From: Acidovorax sp. A1169
Lineage (GTDB): Bacteria; Pseudomonadota; Gammaproteobacteria; Burkholderiales; Burkholderiaceae_C
Assembly: GCF_030704685.1 (NCBI RefSeq)
Contig: NZ_JAUZDX010000010.1
Span: 1 to 64,000, forward strand
Direction of reading: 5' to 3'
Length of the DNA: 64,000 nt
Part shown: one piece after another, positions 26,007-33,831 of the stretch
Position numbering within the stretch: the first letter of the stretch is position 1
Layout: every line of letters starts with the position of its first letter
Notes under the pieces: generated by a model
Databases searched by the model: none
What the model was told of the DNA's origin: nothing
The model's input: only the letters and a program-made list of their open reading frames with translations
Made by a program: the position numbers and the translations under genes

Positions 26007-26673
26007 CAGCTACGCCTCAGGTTGAAGGTAAGCGGTGTGCCGCAGGGAGATCAGCTGGAGCGATGGATTAAGCATTGGCAGGTCCTGGTTGGAGCTTGCC
26101 TTCCGAATTCGAGCGCCTTGGATACTTCATGACTACCTTCTTTTAGCCGCACTCCATGGTAGCAATGGGCTGGATTGGGCCCTGAACGGACATTCACAAG
26201 CAGGAAATTGGCGGCGACAGAAGCAATGGAGTGAGCTGCCCTTTTCTCACCCGGTGCCCAAGACCCTGGGCGCGGTCAGCGTTAGCCTCTGGAACCCATT
26301 GCTGAGTTGGCCTGCCATTCTGTCGCGTCGAAATTTTACAGTTGGACCGACTCAGCCAATGGCCGCTTAGGCCGATACGCTTCCAGCCCAACGCCGCGAT
26401 GTGGATGCGCTGATTGAACGCGTCGTCCGACCGCACCTGCAGCCTGGCGCGCTGCAGTTCCTCTGCGAGGGGTTGGCCCATGCACAGTCCCTCGGTGCGC
26501 GCGGGTGCCGGTGACGATCACAGAGCCGCAGTTAAAAACTGGCGGGCATGGTGCGGGGCCCCATCGGAACCCCGCACAGCCCGCCATCGCGACCAAGGCA
26601 CCACCAAAGCCACCAGGAGAGTGCAGTGCCTTGCGCAACAGAAACGGTCCGCGGCCTCGCCGCCGCGCTGCCG
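26007..26673. pseudogene. Degenerate stretch with an echo of a MocR 3' end
   Basis: There is no intact gene. Bases 26499-26556 align with the end of the MocR gene (23982-24041): GCGCRGGTGCCGGTG at the start (14 of 15 identical) and AAAAACTGGCGGGCRTGGTGCGG at the end (22 of 23), with two single-base gaps. The frame is broken. Upstream, the plus frame DVDALIERVV..HLQPGAL also loosely resembles the MocR C-terminal region. It is interpreted as a decayed duplicate or paralogue fragment. Confidence 0.45.
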
Positions 26674-27660
26674 TCACTCCATCGTGATTTTCGATGTGGT
26701 CACGATGTCGCGGTACAGCGCGGCCTGCGGCTTGATGAAGGCCTTGAACTCGGGCCCGCCCAGCGGCGCCACGGTGATGCCTGCGTCCTGCAGCTTCTGG
26801 CGCAGCTCAGGCTGGGCCAGCGTGTCCTTCAGGGCCTTGTCGTACGCGGCCACCGTGGCGGCAGGCGTGCCGGCTTTCATGAAGAGCCCTTGCCACAGCG
26901 GCAGCGCCATGCCGGTGAAACCGTCTTCCTCGCCGATGCGCTTCACGTCGGGCAACTGGGGCACGCGCACCGTGTCGGACACCGACAGCGCCCGGATCTT
27001 GCCGTCCTTGAGGAAGGGCATGGCGGTGGAGAGCACCAGCATGGCACTGTCCACCTGGCCGCCCACCAGGTCGTTGGTGATGTGCGTGCCGCCGCGGTAG
27101 GGCACGTGCAGCATGGACACCTGGGCCTGCTTGTTGATCAGCGCGCCGTACAGGTGCTGCATGGTGCCGATGCCGGGCGTGGCGAAGTTGATGCTGTCCT
27201 TGCCGCCCTTGCGCAGCGCCCCGATCAGGTCAGCCAGGCTGGTGTACGGCGCGGCCTTGGGCACGGCAAAAATCATGGGCACCGTGCTCATGCGGCCCAC
27301 GGGCACCAGGTCGTTCTCCCAGTCGAGCTTGACCTTGGGGTTGACCATGGGCACCACCACGGTGTCGGTGCCGCCCATGTAGATCAAGCTGCCGTCGGTG
27401 GGGCCGTTGAGCACGCGCTGCGCGGCCAGCATGCCGCTGGCGCCCGCCACGTTCTCGACGATGACGGTGCGTGACAGTCGCTTGCCCAGCTCTGCGCCCA
27501 CGATGCGCGCCACCAGGTCGGCGCTGCCGCCGGCCGAGTAGCCCACGATGAGCGAGATAGGCTTGTTGCTGCTGTCGCCCTGGGCGTGTGCCGCCATGCC
27601 GGGGGCCAGCGCGCCCGCTGCGATGGCTGTGGCCTGGTTCAGGAGTTGTCTGCGTTGCAT
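26674..27660 (-). CDS. Bug-family (TctC) periplasmic substrate-binding protein
   Basis: The 328-residue receptor begins with MQRRQLLNQATAIAAGALAP and a Tat/Sec-like signal ending AAHAQ. Family segments are PISLIVGYSAGGSADLVARIV near residue 34, TVIVENVAGASGMLAAQRV near 65, MLHVPYRGGTHITNDLVGGQ near 183 and RVPQLPDVKRIGEEDG near 232. The start at 27660 has AGGAGG at ideal spacing and follows the porin stop by 15 bases, so porin and receptor form an operon. The pair would move a ligand across the outer membrane and bind it in the periplasm, probably the substrate of the neighbouring lyase pathway. No TctAB genes are present. Confidence 0.9.
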   Translation of the reverse strand: MQRRQLLNQATAIAAGALAPGMAAHAQGDSSNKPISLIVGYSAGGSADLVARIVGAELGKRLSRTVIVENVAGASGMLAAQRVLNGPTDGSLIYMGGTDTVVVPMVNPKVKLDWENDLVPVGRMSTVPMIFAVPKAAPYTSLADLIGALRKGGKDSINFATPGIGTMQHLYGALINKQAQVSMLHVPYRGGTHITNDLVGGQVDSAMLVLSTAMPFLKDGKIRALSVSDTVRVPQLPDVKRIGEEDGFTGMALPLWQGLFMKAGTPAATVAAYDKALKDTLAQPELRQKLQDAGITVAPLGGPEFKAFIKPQAALYRDIVTTSKITME

Positions 27661-27674
27661 GGCATGCCTCCTGT

Positions 27675-28703
27675 TCAGAATGTGTGCTTCACGCCGAAAT
27701 CGATCGCCGTGGTGCGGGTGAGCCCGTCGCGTTTGGCGCTGCCCAGGTTGGTGTAGAGCAGGGTGCGCTTGCTCAGGTCGTACTGCAGGCCCAGGCCGAT
27801 CATCTGCGAATCGAGGTTGGTGGCGGGCTTGAGGGTGCCATACATGATGTAGGTGCGGCCAAAGCTCAGCGGCACCAGGGCCGAGACGCTGTAGGCCGTG
27901 GCATCGCCGTTGAGCCCGCCCTTGGCGCGCGTGTAGCTGGCCTTGGCCTGCACCACGCCGAAATCGTAGCCGCCGGCCACCAGCTCCATGTGGGTGCTGG
28001 AGTTGAGCCGGTCGAACGCCGCGCCCACCCATACAGGGCCGTTCTTGTACTGCAGGTTGCCCGAGGTGGCGTTGCTGCGCGTGCCCTCGCCCAGGGCTCC
28101 GGCAATCTCCGCGCTCACGCCGGCGATGGTGGGGGACTTGTAGCCGACGGTGTTGGCCCAGCGGATGTTGGAGGCCTCCACTGTGGTGGCCACCGGTGTG
28201 TAGTTGGCATAGGTGTAGGCCGAGCCCAGCTGGCTCACATAGCTCCAGTAGGTGGGGTCGGCGTTCAGGGCCACGGTGTAGGCGGCCGAGTATTCGCGGC
28301 CCGCGTAGACCTCGCCCCAATCCTTGCTGCCCATGGCCACCACCGAGCGGCCCAGCCAGTACACGCTGGCGTTGCTGGGCGCGCCGGTGTCGGCGGCAAA
28401 GCGGTGCTCCAGCTGAAAGCGCGCGTACAGGCCACCGCCCATGTCCTCGCGCGCCGCAAAGCCCAGGCGCGAGGTGTTGCCGGCCTTCATGGTCCAGACC
28501 AGGGGTGTGACGCCGCGCCCGGGCAGCAGCGCGCCCGGCGTGGTGCCGCCGTTGGCGCGGGCCAGACCCTGGTCCACGATGCCGTAGATGGTGAGCGAGG
28601 ACTGCGCCTGCGCTACGCCGAAGGCGCCAAGGCCGGCCAGTGCCAGCAGCAGAGCGTGAGGGGTGGAGCAGGCGAGGGTGCCTGCGGGGGAGTGCCGTGT
28701 CAT
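27675..28703 (-). CDS. Outer-membrane porin (Gram-negative porin family)
   Basis: A 342-residue trimeric-porin-type protein. A signal peptide ends GVAQAQ and is followed by SSLTIYGIVDQGLARANGG, the conserved first strand of betaproteobacterial porins. Other landmarks are TSRLGFAAREDMGGGLYARFQLEH near residue 60, a loop-3 region with GREYSAAYTVAL, and the final strand ending in phenylalanine (AIDFGVKHTF). ATG 28703 is chosen for its signal peptide. It allows diffusion of small, probably anionic solutes. It is first gene of the porin-Bug operon and divergent from the lyase gene across a region with CAATRCAAT sites. Confidence 0.92.
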   Translation of the reverse strand: MTRHSPAGTLACSTPHALLLALAGLGAFGVAQAQSSLTIYGIVDQGLARANGGTTPGALLPGRGVTPLVWTMKAGNTSRLGFAAREDMGGGLYARFQLEHRFAADTGAPSNASVYWLGRSVVAMGSKDWGEVYAGREYSAAYTVALNADPTYWSYVSQLGSAYTYANYTPVATTVEASNIRWANTVGYKSPTIAGVSAEIAGALGEGTRSNATSGNLQYKNGPVWVGAAFDRLNSSTHMELVAGGYDFGVVQAKASYTRAKGGLNGDATAYSVSALVPLSFGRTYIMYGTLKPATNLDSQMIGLGLQYDLSKRTLLYTNLGSAKRDGLTRTTAIDFGVKHTF

Positions 28704-28761
28704 GGATCTGTCTCCGATTGGATGGGGTTTGTGGCTGACGGGCAAATTGTATGTATTGAAT

Positions 28762-28789
28762 TTGAATTGTGCAATACAATGCAATTCAA
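28762..28789. promoter_or_regulatory. Perfect inverted repeat, candidate operator of the local GntR regulator
   Basis: TTGAATTG and CAATTCAA flank a 12-base centre (TGCAATACAATG). It sits between the divergent porin and lyase genes in a locally AT-rich stretch. Its CAATACAAT core recurs at 28847-28866 and in front of the GntR gene, which is the reason for linking it to that regulator. Confidence 0.5.
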
Positions 28790-28846
28790 TCTATGCGGCG
28801 CCGAGAAGATTTGAGGCGTTGGTAGTCGCATCGTCCAGAGGCAAAT

Positions 28847-28866
28847 CAATGCAATACAAGTTCAAT
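28847..28866. promoter_or_regulatory. Second CAATRCAAT-type site before the lyase gene
   Basis: CAATGCAATACAAGTTCAAT shares the CAAT-x-CAAT pattern with the sites at 28762-28789 and 31399-31432. It ends about 37 bases before the lyase start, a position where binding would block transcription or initiation. Confidence 0.4.
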
Positions 28867-28903
28867 CCAGGGACATACCCTAGGTTGTATGAACGGAGCA
28901 CAT

Positions 28904-30256
28904 ATGGCGGTCGGAATGTTTGAATCCTTCATCACGGGCCACTGGTTCAGCGCAGAGGCCAAGGGGGTCTGGAGCGATGCCGCCACCCTGCAGGCCTGGC
29001 TGGACGTGGAGGCCGCGCTGGCCCGCGCGCAGGCCGGGCTGGGCGTGATCCCGCCCGAGGCGGCGCCAGTGATTGCCGCCCACGCACGCGCCGAGCTGTT
29101 CGACCTGCCGCAGCTGGCCGAAGCGATCGCCTTTGCCCAGCACCCGCTGGTGCCGGTGCTGCACCGCTTCGAGCAGTTGTGTGGTGAGCCGGCGGCCGGG
29201 TACATCCACTGGGGTGCCACCACGCAGAACATCTTCGACACGGCCAACGCGCTGCAGATGGTGCGCACGCACCGGCTGCTGGCCGGGCACCTGGACGCGG
29301 CCATTGGCGCGCTGGCCGAACTGGCGCTCACGCACCAGGCCACGCCCATGGCTGGGCGCACGCATGGCCAGCACGCATTGCCGATGACGCTGGGCTTCAA
29401 GCTCGCAGGCTGGGTGGACGAGCTCGACCGCAGCCGCCAGCGCCTGGCCGAGCGGCTGGCCGGCTCCTTCCCGGCCAGCATGGGTGGGGCCATCGGCACC
29501 TTCGCCGCCACCGGGCCGCTGGGGCCTGCGGTGCAGGCACGGCTGGCCGCAGAGCTGGGCCTGCTGCCGGCGGCCCTGCCGCTGCGCTCGTCCTACGACC
29601 GGGTGGGCGACTACCTGGCCGCGCTGGGCCTGCTGGCCGGCACGGCGCAGAAGATCGCGCAGGACGTGGTCTTCATGCAGCGCACGGAGATCGGCGAGGT
29701 GGCCGAGGCCTTCCACATCGGCAAGGTGGGCAGCTCCACCATGGCGCAAAAGCGCAACCCATCGACCGCGCTGCTGCTGGTGAGCCTGGCGCGCATGCTG
29801 CGCACGCGCACGCAGGCCGCGATGGAGACCATGGTGCGCATGGACGAAGGCGACTCATCGGCCACCAACGTGGCCGACACCCTGCTGCCCGAGATCGCCA
29901 TCATCGCCACCTCGGTGGCCGAGACGCTGGCGCGCCTGGCCCGCGGTCTGGTGGTGGATGAACAGGCCATGGGCCGCAACCTCGCGCTGACGAAGGGCCT
30001 GATCGCGTCCGAAGCGGTGATGATGCGGCTGACCCGCACCATGGGCCGGCACGAGGCGCACCGCCTGCTCTATGCGGCGGCGCAGCGCGCGCAGTCCGAG
30101 GGCGTGCCCTTCGTCGACGCGATTCGCGCGCTGCCCCCGTTTGACGGCGCTGAACTACCGCCCGACCTGCTGCAGGCGTTGGATGCAGCGGCCTATGTGG
30201 GCGAATCGGCCGCGCTCACGGTGCAGACCGTGGCGCGCGTGGTACCCGGCGGGTAG
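28904..30256 (+). CDS. Lyase of the fumarase/3-carboxy-cis,cis-muconate cycloisomerase superfamily
   Basis: The 450-residue protein carries the superfamily signature GSSTMAQKRNP at residues 276-286, a GRTHGQHALP segment (151-160) with the catalytic-region histidine, and WGATTQNIFDT near 103. These features fit PcaB-like cycloisomerases and adenylosuccinate-lyase-like enzymes, which act by beta-elimination or its reversal. Context with a porin, a Bug receptor and a GntR regulator points to catabolism of an organic acid, not purine synthesis. ATG 28904 is preferred because GGAG lies 6 bases upstream; ATG 28889 is an alternative adding five residues. The exact substrate is unknown. Confidence 0.85.
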   Translation: MAVGMFESFITGHWFSAEAKGVWSDAATLQAWLDVEAALARAQAGLGVIPPEAAPVIAAHARAELFDLPQLAEAIAFAQHPLVPVLHRFEQLCGEPAAGYIHWGATTQNIFDTANALQMVRTHRLLAGHLDAAIGALAELALTHQATPMAGRTHGQHALPMTLGFKLAGWVDELDRSRQRLAERLAGSFPASMGGAIGTFAATGPLGPAVQARLAAELGLLPAALPLRSSYDRVGDYLAALGLLAGTAQKIAQDVVFMQRTEIGEVAEAFHIGKVGSSTMAQKRNPSTALLLVSLARMLRTRTQAAMETMVRMDEGDSSATNVADTLLPEIAIIATSVAETLARLARGLVVDEQAMGRNLALTKGLIASEAVMMRLTRTMGRHEAHRLLYAAAQRAQSEGVPFVDAIRALPPFDGAELPPDLLQALDAAAYVGESAALTVQTVARVVPGG

Positions 30257-31393
30257 CTAAGCCGCCGCTGGCGCCACCGATGCCCCCGCACGCCGCACCA
30301 CCGGCGTGAGGTGTACGCCATAGGGCGTGCCGGCATCGGCCCAGCGCGCGGTGATCGCGTGGTGCAGCGCGTCGACCTGGTCAGCCACGCTGCAGCCCAC
30401 CACGTCGAAGAAATCCGCGTGCTCGTTGGCCAGGTCGGTGCGGCCCAGCAGCACCACGCTGAGCTGCGCGGGCACGGCAATGCCTGCCTGGGCCAGCAGG
30501 CGTTGGAAGAGTGCGCCATCCTCGATGCCCCAGGCCACCAGGGCGGTGAAGGGCAGGGCGCCATCGCTGCCAGCGCTGGCCAGCAACTGCTGCACCAGCC
30601 GGGTGGTGTAGTCCTCGTGCGGCAGCATGCCGAGGGTGATGGCCTGCAGCTCCACGCCAGGCAAAGTGCTCTGCAGGTACTCGAAGCGCCGCTGACCGAG
30701 CTGCGTGGCCAGAAAGGGGTGCGAGGTGCTGGCATAGGCGATGCGCCGGTGGCCCTGCTGCACCAGTAGTGCAATGGCCGCGGCCAGCGGCTCGCCCCAC
30801 TCGGTGCCCACGGCCTCGACGTCGGCGCCCACCAGCGCCGCGCCGTCGACCGCCAGCACGTCGCACTTGTCGCGCAGCGCGGCCAGCAGCGCGATGGGGA
30901 TGGCCTTGAAAGTGGACTGCACCACGCAGGCGTCGAAGCGCGGCAGCCCCTTGAGCACCGTGAGCGCGTGGTCGGGGTCGGTGTACGACAGCTCCAGCAC
31001 CCGGTGCCCCTCGTCTGCCAGGCGGCGCTGCAGGCCCTCGACCAGCACGCGCCCGCGCGCAATGCTGATGGAGCGGCGCAGCAGCAGCACGGATTTCACG
31101 CTGGTGGATGCTGTGGCGCCGGTCGCAGAGGCCTTGGCCCGCTCGGTATCGCCAAGCACCGTTGCCGCCGCCGGCATCCGTGATCCTGCACCTCGGAAAT
31201 AGGTGCCCCGGCCCACCTGCGAATCGATCAGCCCCTTGTCCTTGAGGCCCTGGAAGGCGCGCTGAACCAGCATCTGCGATGCACCGAAGCGCTTCATCAG
31301 TTCGCGGATGGTGGGCAGCCGGTCGCCGGGAAGCGCTTCGTGGGCAAGCTGGTCAAGGAACTGGTCGAGATTGGGCGGGGAGCTGCTGCGCAT
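30257..31393 (-). CDS. GntR-type regulator with LacI-like sensor domain
   Basis: The 378-residue protein combines an N-terminal GntR winged helix (residues about 8-70: FLDQLAHEALPGDRLPTIRELMKRFGASQMLVQRAFQGL) with a periplasmic-binding-protein-like sensor domain from about residue 97 (VKSVLLLRRSISIARGRVLVEGLQRRLADEGHRVLELSYTD), as in AraR-type proteins. It likely represses the divergent lyase and porin-Bug units until a ligand binds. ATG 31393 places the winged helix at the usual distance from the N-terminus. It is convergent with the lyase gene, with stops abutting. CAATACAAT and tandem TTGAA sites directly precede it and suggest autoregulation. Confidence 0.88.
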   Translation of the reverse strand: MRSSSPPNLDQFLDQLAHEALPGDRLPTIRELMKRFGASQMLVQRAFQGLKDKGLIDSQVGRGTYFRGAGSRMPAAATVLGDTERAKASATGATASTSVKSVLLLRRSISIARGRVLVEGLQRRLADEGHRVLELSYTDPDHALTVLKGLPRFDACVVQSTFKAIPIALLAALRDKCDVLAVDGAALVGADVEAVGTEWGEPLAAAIALLVQQGHRRIAYASTSHPFLATQLGQRRFEYLQSTLPGVELQAITLGMLPHEDYTTRLVQQLLASAGSDGALPFTALVAWGIEDGALFQRLLAQAGIAVPAQLSVVLLGRTDLANEHADFFDVVGCSVADQVDALHHAITARWADAGTPYGVHLTPVVRRAGASVAPAAA

Positions 31394-31398
31394 GGTCT

Positions 31399-31432
31399 CA
31401 ATACAATACACCGAAAATTGAATTGAATTGAA
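31399..31432. promoter_or_regulatory. Candidate autoregulatory operator of the GntR gene
   Basis: CAATACAATACA is followed by ATTGAATTGAATTGAA, within 40 bases upstream of the GntR start. Both half-motifs occur in the porin-lyase intergenic region, mainly as reverse complements. The site is inferred from this sharing. Confidence 0.45.
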
Positions 31433-31525
31433 GAGCACGGGCCCTCGGCGTGATCCTGCAGTCCACCCGCGGCTGCACCATGCCGTTGGTTATTCCGGGT
31501 ATCGCCTCGCGTGGGGCAGGGCCCA

Positions 31526-32431
31526 TCAGGAATGCACCTCCCACTGGGTTGCCAGCTCCTGCAGGTGTTCCAGAAATGCGCTGGCCACCGGCGACAGGCG
31601 TTTGCCTTTGAGCCAGAGCACCGACCAGGAAGAGGGCACAGGAAAGCGGTTCGCCTTCAGCACGGCAAGCCCTTCCGTCGAAGGCTGGCCGGCCAGGGCG
31701 TGCCGGGACACCAGGCCCAGCCCCATGCCCGCAGCGACCGCTTGCTTGACGGCCTCGTTGCTGCCGAGCTCCAGCCGCACGCGAGGGTGCAGCCCCAGGC
31801 GCCCGAAATGCGCATCACCGGCCAGTCGCGTGCCTGACCCCCGCTCGCGCAGGATAAAGGGCTCTTGCTGCAGCCGCGCGGCACGCACGCGGGAGGCGCC
31901 TGCCAAGGGATGGCCCAGCGCGGCGATCGGGACCAGCGGGTTGTCCAGCAATGCCAGCCGCTCATGCGGCAAGTCCTCTGGAGGCAGGGACAGGATGTAG
32001 AGATCGTCCTGGTTGGCGCGCATGCGCTGCACCACGCCATCGCGGTTCAGTACCTGCAGCTCGATGTCCACCTCAGGGTGCTTGGCGCAAAAGGGGCCCA
32101 GCATGCGCGGGATGAAATACTTGGCCGTGCTGGCCAGCGCAACCCGCAAACGCCCCTGTCGCAGGCCCTTCAGGCCCGCGATACGCTGCTCCAGCGCCTC
32201 CCACTCCGCCACCATGGCGCGCGCGCTTTCCGCAACAGCCTCGCCGGCAGGTGTCAGGTACAGGGCGCGGCCAATCTGCTCATGCAATGGCATGCCCACG
32301 GCATCGGCCAGTTCCTTGATCTGCATGGACACGGTGGGCTGGGTCACATGGCATGCGCGGGCCGCGCCGGTGACGGACCCGGTGTCGGCCAAGGCCACCA
32401 GAAGGCGCAGTTGTCGAAAGGTTGCATGCAT
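31526..32431 (-). CDS. LysR-family transcriptional regulator, CbbR-like
   Basis: The 301-residue protein has an N-terminal helix-turn-helix (FRQLRLLVALADTGSVTGAARACHVTQPTVSMQIKELADAVG) typical of the CbbR/CysB-like LysR branch. Its effector-binding domain starts near residue 92 (GRLRVALASTAKYFIPRMLGPFCAKHPEVDIEL), as in CbbR. CbbR proteins govern CO2-fixation genes. The divergent gene encodes an SbtA-like bicarbonate permease, so control of inorganic-carbon uptake is a reasonable inference. No cbb or carbonic anhydrase genes are in the window. Confidence 0.9.
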   Translation of the reverse strand: MHATFRQLRLLVALADTGSVTGAARACHVTQPTVSMQIKELADAVGMPLHEQIGRALYLTPAGEAVAESARAMVAEWEALEQRIAGLKGLRQGRLRVALASTAKYFIPRMLGPFCAKHPEVDIELQVLNRDGVVQRMRANQDDLYILSLPPEDLPHERLALLDNPLVPIAALGHPLAGASRVRAARLQQEPFILRERGSGTRLAGDAHFGRLGLHPRVRLELGSNEAVKQAVAAGMGLGLVSRHALAGQPSTEGLAVLKANRFPVPSSWSVLWLKGKRLSPVASAFLEHLQELATQWEVHS

Positions 32432-32452
32432 AGGGTTTTATCTATGGGTCGT

Positions 32453-32467
32453 ATCGATACTATTGAT
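32453..32467. promoter_or_regulatory. Candidate LysR box between the regulator and SbtA-like genes
   Basis: ATCGATACTATTGAT is a near-perfect palindrome containing the T-N11-A pattern of LysR sites. It lies in the 73-base divergent intergenic region. Binding by the adjacent LysR protein is inferred. Confidence 0.45.
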
Positions 32468-32504
32468 TTTCCTCGATTGGAGCTTGTCCATACCATTCGC
32501 AGCC

Positions 32505-33494
32505 ATGAACATCCTTCTGGACCCCGCCATCCTGTTTTTCGTGCTCGGCGTTGCCGCCGGGCTGCTGCGCTCCAATCTGGAAGTGCCGCCACCCCTGTCC
32601 CGATTTCTCTCGCTGTACCTGTTGATGGCCCTGGGCCTGAAGGGCGGCTTTGCTCTGGGCCAGACCGGGGTGACACCGGCTGTCCTGGCGGCCCTCGGGT
32701 GTGCTGTGCTGTTGGCCATCCTCATCCCTTTGCTGGACTGGCAGTTTCTCAAGCGCGCACTGCCTCCACTGGACGCCATCAGCGTGGCGGCAACCTACGG
32801 CAGCGTGAGCGCTGTGACCTTTGTGACCGCTGCGCACATCCTGGAGTCCCAGGGCAACCCCGGCGGCGGGTACATGGCCGCAGCCATGGCCTTGATGGAG
32901 TCGCCGGCCATCGTGCTGGCATTGGTGGGTGCGCAGTGGGCCCGCACCCAGGGCATGGCCCCTGGGGGCTCTGGCGCTGCGGCGATGGCGATCGGCAATG
33001 CACCGCCGCGCATGGCGGGTGTGCTGCGCGAAGCCCTCACGGACGGCGGCACGGTGCTGCTGGTGGGCGCCCTGCTCGTGGGCCTGGTATCGGGCCCCGC
33101 CGGGGCGAAGGCGATGCAACCTTTCACCGGCGACCTGTTCAAAGGCTTGCTGGCCTTTTTTCTGCTGGACATGGGCCTGCTGACTGCGCGCCAGATGGCG
33201 GGCTTGCGCTCGCTGGCGCCCTCTCTGTTTGCCTACGCGGTGCTGGGCCCGGTGGTGCATGCCGCTCTGGCACTGGCACTCGCACGGGTGGCAGGGGTGG
33301 GCGTCGAGGACGCCACCCTGCTCGCCGTGCTGGCGGCCAGCGCTTCCTACATCGCCGTGCCCGCCGTGCTTCGGCATGCGGTCCCGGAGGCCCGCCCCGC
33401 CGTCTACATCGGGCTGTCGCTGGGCATCACGTTCCCTTTCAATCTGCTGGTGGGCATTCCGCTGTACCAATGGATGGCCGGTCTCATGGTCTAG
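32505..33494 (+). CDS. SbtA-like sodium-dependent bicarbonate transporter
   Basis: A 329-residue membrane protein of the SbtA family (former DUF897, PF05982) with about ten helices in two similar halves. It starts MNILLDPAILFFVLGVAAGLLRSNLEVPPPLSRFLSLYLLMALGLKGG, the family's N-terminal signature. A second-half copy includes FKGLLAFFLLDMGLLTARQM, and the C-terminal part contains SASYIAVPAVLRHAVPEARPAVYIG. Cyanobacterial SbtA takes up bicarbonate with sodium; heterotroph members are less studied. The adjacent CbbR-like LysR regulator supports a role in inorganic-carbon supply. No SbtB/PII-like gene is adjacent. Confidence 0.88.
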   Translation: MNILLDPAILFFVLGVAAGLLRSNLEVPPPLSRFLSLYLLMALGLKGGFALGQTGVTPAVLAALGCAVLLAILIPLLDWQFLKRALPPLDAISVAATYGSVSAVTFVTAAHILESQGNPGGGYMAAAMALMESPAIVLALVGAQWARTQGMAPGGSGAAAMAIGNAPPRMAGVLREALTDGGTVLLVGALLVGLVSGPAGAKAMQPFTGDLFKGLLAFFLLDMGLLTARQMAGLRSLAPSLFAYAVLGPVVHAALALALARVAGVGVEDATLLAVLAASASYIAVPAVLRHAVPEARPAVYIGLSLGITFPFNLLVGIPLYQWMAGLMV

Positions 33495-33760
33495 GGCCTG
33501 TTCACACTAATTTTGGGGATCGCGTTGCCCGGCCTGGGGGCTGGATGCTAGGCGCCCGTGCGCAGCAAGGTGTGCACCTTGCAAGCGCGGGCAACGCCGC
33601 AGACGGCCCCCAGGCCGGGCAACCCGACGGGAAGGCCCTTGCCGGCGCGCCACTCGTCGTTGCGTTCCTTGCGTGTGCAAGAGCACACGCGGCGTCGCGC
33701 GCCTAGATTGGCCCGCCGGCAAGAGCCTTCGCGACCCCGAAATTAGGGTGAACAGGCCCT
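33493..33760. repeat. 268-bp structured repeat with terminal inverted repeats
   Basis: Outer arms begin AGGGCCTGTTCACACTAATTT (33493 onward) and end with the near reverse complement at 33730-33760 (31-32 bases, three differences). Inside are a perfect 18-bp pair at 33524-33541 and 33606-33623 (GTTGCCCGGCCTGGGGGC) and another pair GAAGGC-CTTGCCGGC/GCCGGCAAG-GCCTTC near 33631 and 33715. There is no gene inside. The left end overlaps the SbtA stop codon. It is probably a non-autonomous mobile element or dispersed intergenic repeat that can form two side-by-side hairpins. Confidence 0.65.
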
Positions 33761-33831
33761 GGTGCCTGTGCAGGCTCCCTGGGAGCAGGTGCTGAAGCTG
33801 TAGATGATTGCGGATCTGGCTCGGCCACCGG

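Noticed and set aside
26194..26481. A 95-codon minus-strand frame in the degenerate island
   Set aside because: No start signal and no known family. The opposite strand shows a partial match to the MocR 3' end, which explains the region better.
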